Of a DNA stretch of 6,606 bases, positions 5,191 to 6,606 are shown piece by piece. The translations under genes were made by a program, and so were the position numbers. The notes beneath the pieces are model-generated. The model did not search any database, was not told where the DNA came from, and was given only the letters and a program-made list of their open reading frames with translations. The stretch is from Alphaproteobacteria bacterium (GTDB taxonomy: Bacteria > Pseudomonadota > Alphaproteobacteria > DSM-16000 > Inquilinaceae), in assembly GCA_029263555.1 (NCBI GenBank), contig JAJUFW010000173.1, forward strand, positions 1 through 6,606, given 5' to 3'. Within the stretch, counting starts at the first letter, position 1; every line of letters starts with the position of its first letter.

Positions 5191-6477
5191 ATGCCCGTCA
5201 GTTTCCGCTCAGTCCTGCTTGCCGTTGCGCCGCTGCTGGTCAGCCTGGGCGTGCTCCTGATCGGCACGACCCTGCTCGGGACGCTGCTGTCCCTGCGCAT
5301 GGACCAGGAAGGCGTGCCGGTCGACCATATCGGCCTGATCATGGCGCTCTATTCGGTCGGCTTCGTCGTCGGCACGCGGCTCTGCCCGAACGTGGTCGAA
5401 ATGGTCGGGCACATCCGTGCCTTCGCCGCCTTTGCCGCTGTCGCTTCGGCCTCGGCGCTCGTCCACGCTCTCTGGCTCGACGAGGTCACCTGGGCGGTCC
5501 TGCGCATGCTGACCGGCTTCTGCATGGCTTTCCTGATCACGATCGTGGAAAGCTGGCTGAACGCCCGCTCTGCGAACGAGGTACGCGGGCGGGTCATGTC
5601 GACCTACATGATCGTCACCTATCTCTCTGCCGGCTCGTCCCAGGCATTCCTGTGGGTGACGGACCCATCCGGCTTCGCCCTGTTCGCGGTCGTGGCGATC
5701 GCCGTCTCCCTGTCCCTCGTTCCGCTGGCGCTTGCGCGGATCGAAAGCCCGCCCCAGATCCCGGGCGCCCGGCTGCGCCTGCGGGAGCTGATCCGGATCT
5801 CGCCCCTCGGCGTCGCCGGGTGCTTCGGGGCCGGCCTCATCCTCAGCGCCTTCAACGCGCTGGCGCCGGTCTATGCGCGAGGGGTCGAGGATTCGGCCGA
5901 ATGGGTCGGTCAGTTCATGATGATCACGATCCTGGCGGGCTTCTTGCTCCAGCTGCCGGTGGGCCGGCTCTCGGATCGGTTCGACCGGCGGCGGGTGATC
6001 CTGGGGCTTACGGCCGCGACCGCGGTCACCGGCTTGCTGATCGCCCTGCTCGGCCAGGTCAGCGTCTGGATCCTGCTGCCGCTCGTCGTGCTCTATTCCG
6101 GGTTCTCTCTGACGCTCTATCCGATCAGCCTGTCCCATGCGAACGATTACCTGACGCCGAGCCAGCTCGTCCCCGCTTCCGCCGGGCTACTGCTGTGCTA
6201 CGGGGTCGGCGCCATCGCCGGGCCAGTGGCGGCGTCCTGGGTCATGGGACGTCTCGGCAATGACGGCCTGTTCTACTACATCGCGGCCGTGAGCGTGCTC
6301 TTGTCCGCCTTCACCGCCTGGCGCATGACGCGCCGGCAAAGCCTGCCCAACGAGGAGCAGGGCGCCTTCGTCGCCGTGCCTCAGACCACGCCCGTGGTGG
6401 TGGAATTGGATCCACGCTACGAGCCGGTCGATGATGACCAGCTTTCGTTCGATTTCGATGTCAGGGAGACAGGATGA
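5191..6477 (+). CDS. YcaD-like major facilitator superfamily transporter
   Basis: Predicted 428-residue inner-membrane carrier with 12 helices and a cytoplasmic tail. It resembles E. coli YcaD, whose substrate is not established. Matching landmarks: IVESWLN at 118-124 (YcaD has VVESALM), RGRVMSTYMIVTYL at 132-145, the motif-A-like PVGRLSDRFDRRR at 256-268 between helices 8 and 9, and SLTLYPISLSHAND at 306-319. After the last helix, residues 380-428 form a polar, strongly acidic tail (PVDDDQLSFDFDVRE), absent from YcaD as I recall it. The ATG at 5191 leads directly into helix 1; an in-frame GTG at 5149 would add a proline-rich stretch of 14 residues. Neither has a good SD. The stop overlaps the next start by four bases (ATGA), indicating an operon with the following membrane protein. 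Confidence 0.9.
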   Translation: MPVSFRSVLLAVAPLLVSLGVLLIGTTLLGTLLSLRMDQEGVPVDHIGLIMALYSVGFVVGTRLCPNVVEMVGHIRAFAAFAAVASASALVHALWLDEVTWAVLRMLTGFCMAFLITIVESWLNARSANEVRGRVMSTYMIVTYLSAGSSQAFLWVTDPSGFALFAVVAIAVSLSLVPLALARIESPPQIPGARLRLRELIRISPLGVAGCFGAGLILSAFNALAPVYARGVEDSAEWVGQFMMITILAGFLLQLPVGRLSDRFDRRRVILGLTAATAVTGLLIALLGQVSVWILLPLVVLYSGFSLTLYPISLSHANDYLTPSQLVPASAGLLLCYGVGAIAGPVAASWVMGRLGNDGLFYYIAAVSVLLSAFTAWRMTRRQSLPNEEQGAFVAVPQTTPVVVELDPRYEPVDDDQLSFDFDVRETG

Positions 6478-6606
6478 TGTTCGGGGGGCCGTTCGGGGCC
6501 GGATTCATCGCGCCGCTCAGCGCGCTTCTCATTCTGCTCGGGTTGATCGCCGCCGGCCTTTGGGCGGCGGTGCTCGGCGGGAAGGACACCGGGAGGCTTC
6601 CGCTGT
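6474..6606 (+). CDS. Incomplete small membrane protein, possibly HupE/UreJ-like
   Basis: The frame opens with two consecutive ATG codons at 6474 and 6477 and stays open to the window end (44 residues seen). AGGGAG at 6463-6468, within the MFS gene, lies five bases before the first ATG, and the ATGA overlap with the MFS stop implies coupled translation. One hydrophobic helix spans about residues 11-35, followed by GGKDTGR. The stretch GFIAPLS...AAGLWAAVLGG lines up without gaps with the HupE/UreJ signature as I remember it (GF-x-HPLSGLDHLL...GLWAAQLGG), but the metal-ligand positions H, D and H are Ala13, Leu19 and Ile20 here. No signal peptide precedes it. It may be a divergent relative or an unrelated one-helix protein; the rest of the gene is needed. 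The existence of the gene is more certain than its family. Confidence 0.6.
   Translation, partial: MMFGGPFGAGFIAPLSALLILLGLIAAGLWAAVLGGKDTGRLPL

Noticed and set aside
1..6606. Search for a novel multi-gene system, mobile element, CRISPR array or RNA gene
   Set aside because: No direct-repeat array, transposase, integrase, tRNA-like or rRNA-like segment was seen. Gene families are ordinary metabolic and transport types with uniform base composition, and the alternating orientations argue against a single joint system.

Overview
The window looks like ordinary chromosomal DNA from a GC-rich proteobacterium, most probably an alphaproteobacterium of the Rhizobiales type. This rests on the strong G/C bias at third codon positions, the close gene packing, and the nature of the genes: an RhtA-like exporter beside an Lrp-type regulator, a two-part CaiB-like CoA-transferase, a YbiR-like permease and a YcaD-like MFS carrier. 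The genus cannot be set from what is visible. I see no tRNA, rRNA, CRISPR array, insertion sequence, integrase, attachment site or phage gene.

Layout from left to right. Bases 1-51 hold no gene I can support. An RhtA-like amino-acid exporter (52-939, minus) is divergent from an Lrp/AsnC regulator (1034-1531, plus), with a 94-base control region between them. The regulator converges, across 73 bases containing a hairpin, on a CaiB/BaiF (family III) CoA-transferase (1605-3032, minus). That gene is divergent from msrB, the methionine-R-sulfoxide reductase (3257-3652, plus). msrB converges tightly, 18 bases stop to stop and over a 7-bp-stem hairpin, on an SLC13/YbiR-like anion permease (3671-4921, minus). 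The permease is divergent from a YcaD-like MFS transporter (5191-6477, plus). The MFS stop overlaps the start of a small membrane protein (6474 to the window end, incomplete), so those two are co-transcribed and probably translationally coupled.

Functionally this is a run of mostly single-gene units rather than one pathway. The only pair with an obvious working link is the Lrp-type regulator and the exporter: in many bacteria such a regulator senses an amino acid and controls a divergent efflux gene. The MFS carrier and its overlapping partner are the only evident operon. MsrB repairs oxidised methionine and has no visible partner here.

I did not find a convincing new multi-gene system. The observations most worth a second look are at the protein level: the CoA-transferase whose domain halves occur in swapped order with a single nucleophilic Asp, an MsrB lacking the usual resolving Cys, an RhtA-like protein with Leu where RhtA has Glu, and a possible HupE/UreJ-like fragment that lacks the expected metal ligands and is overlapped by the MFS gene.
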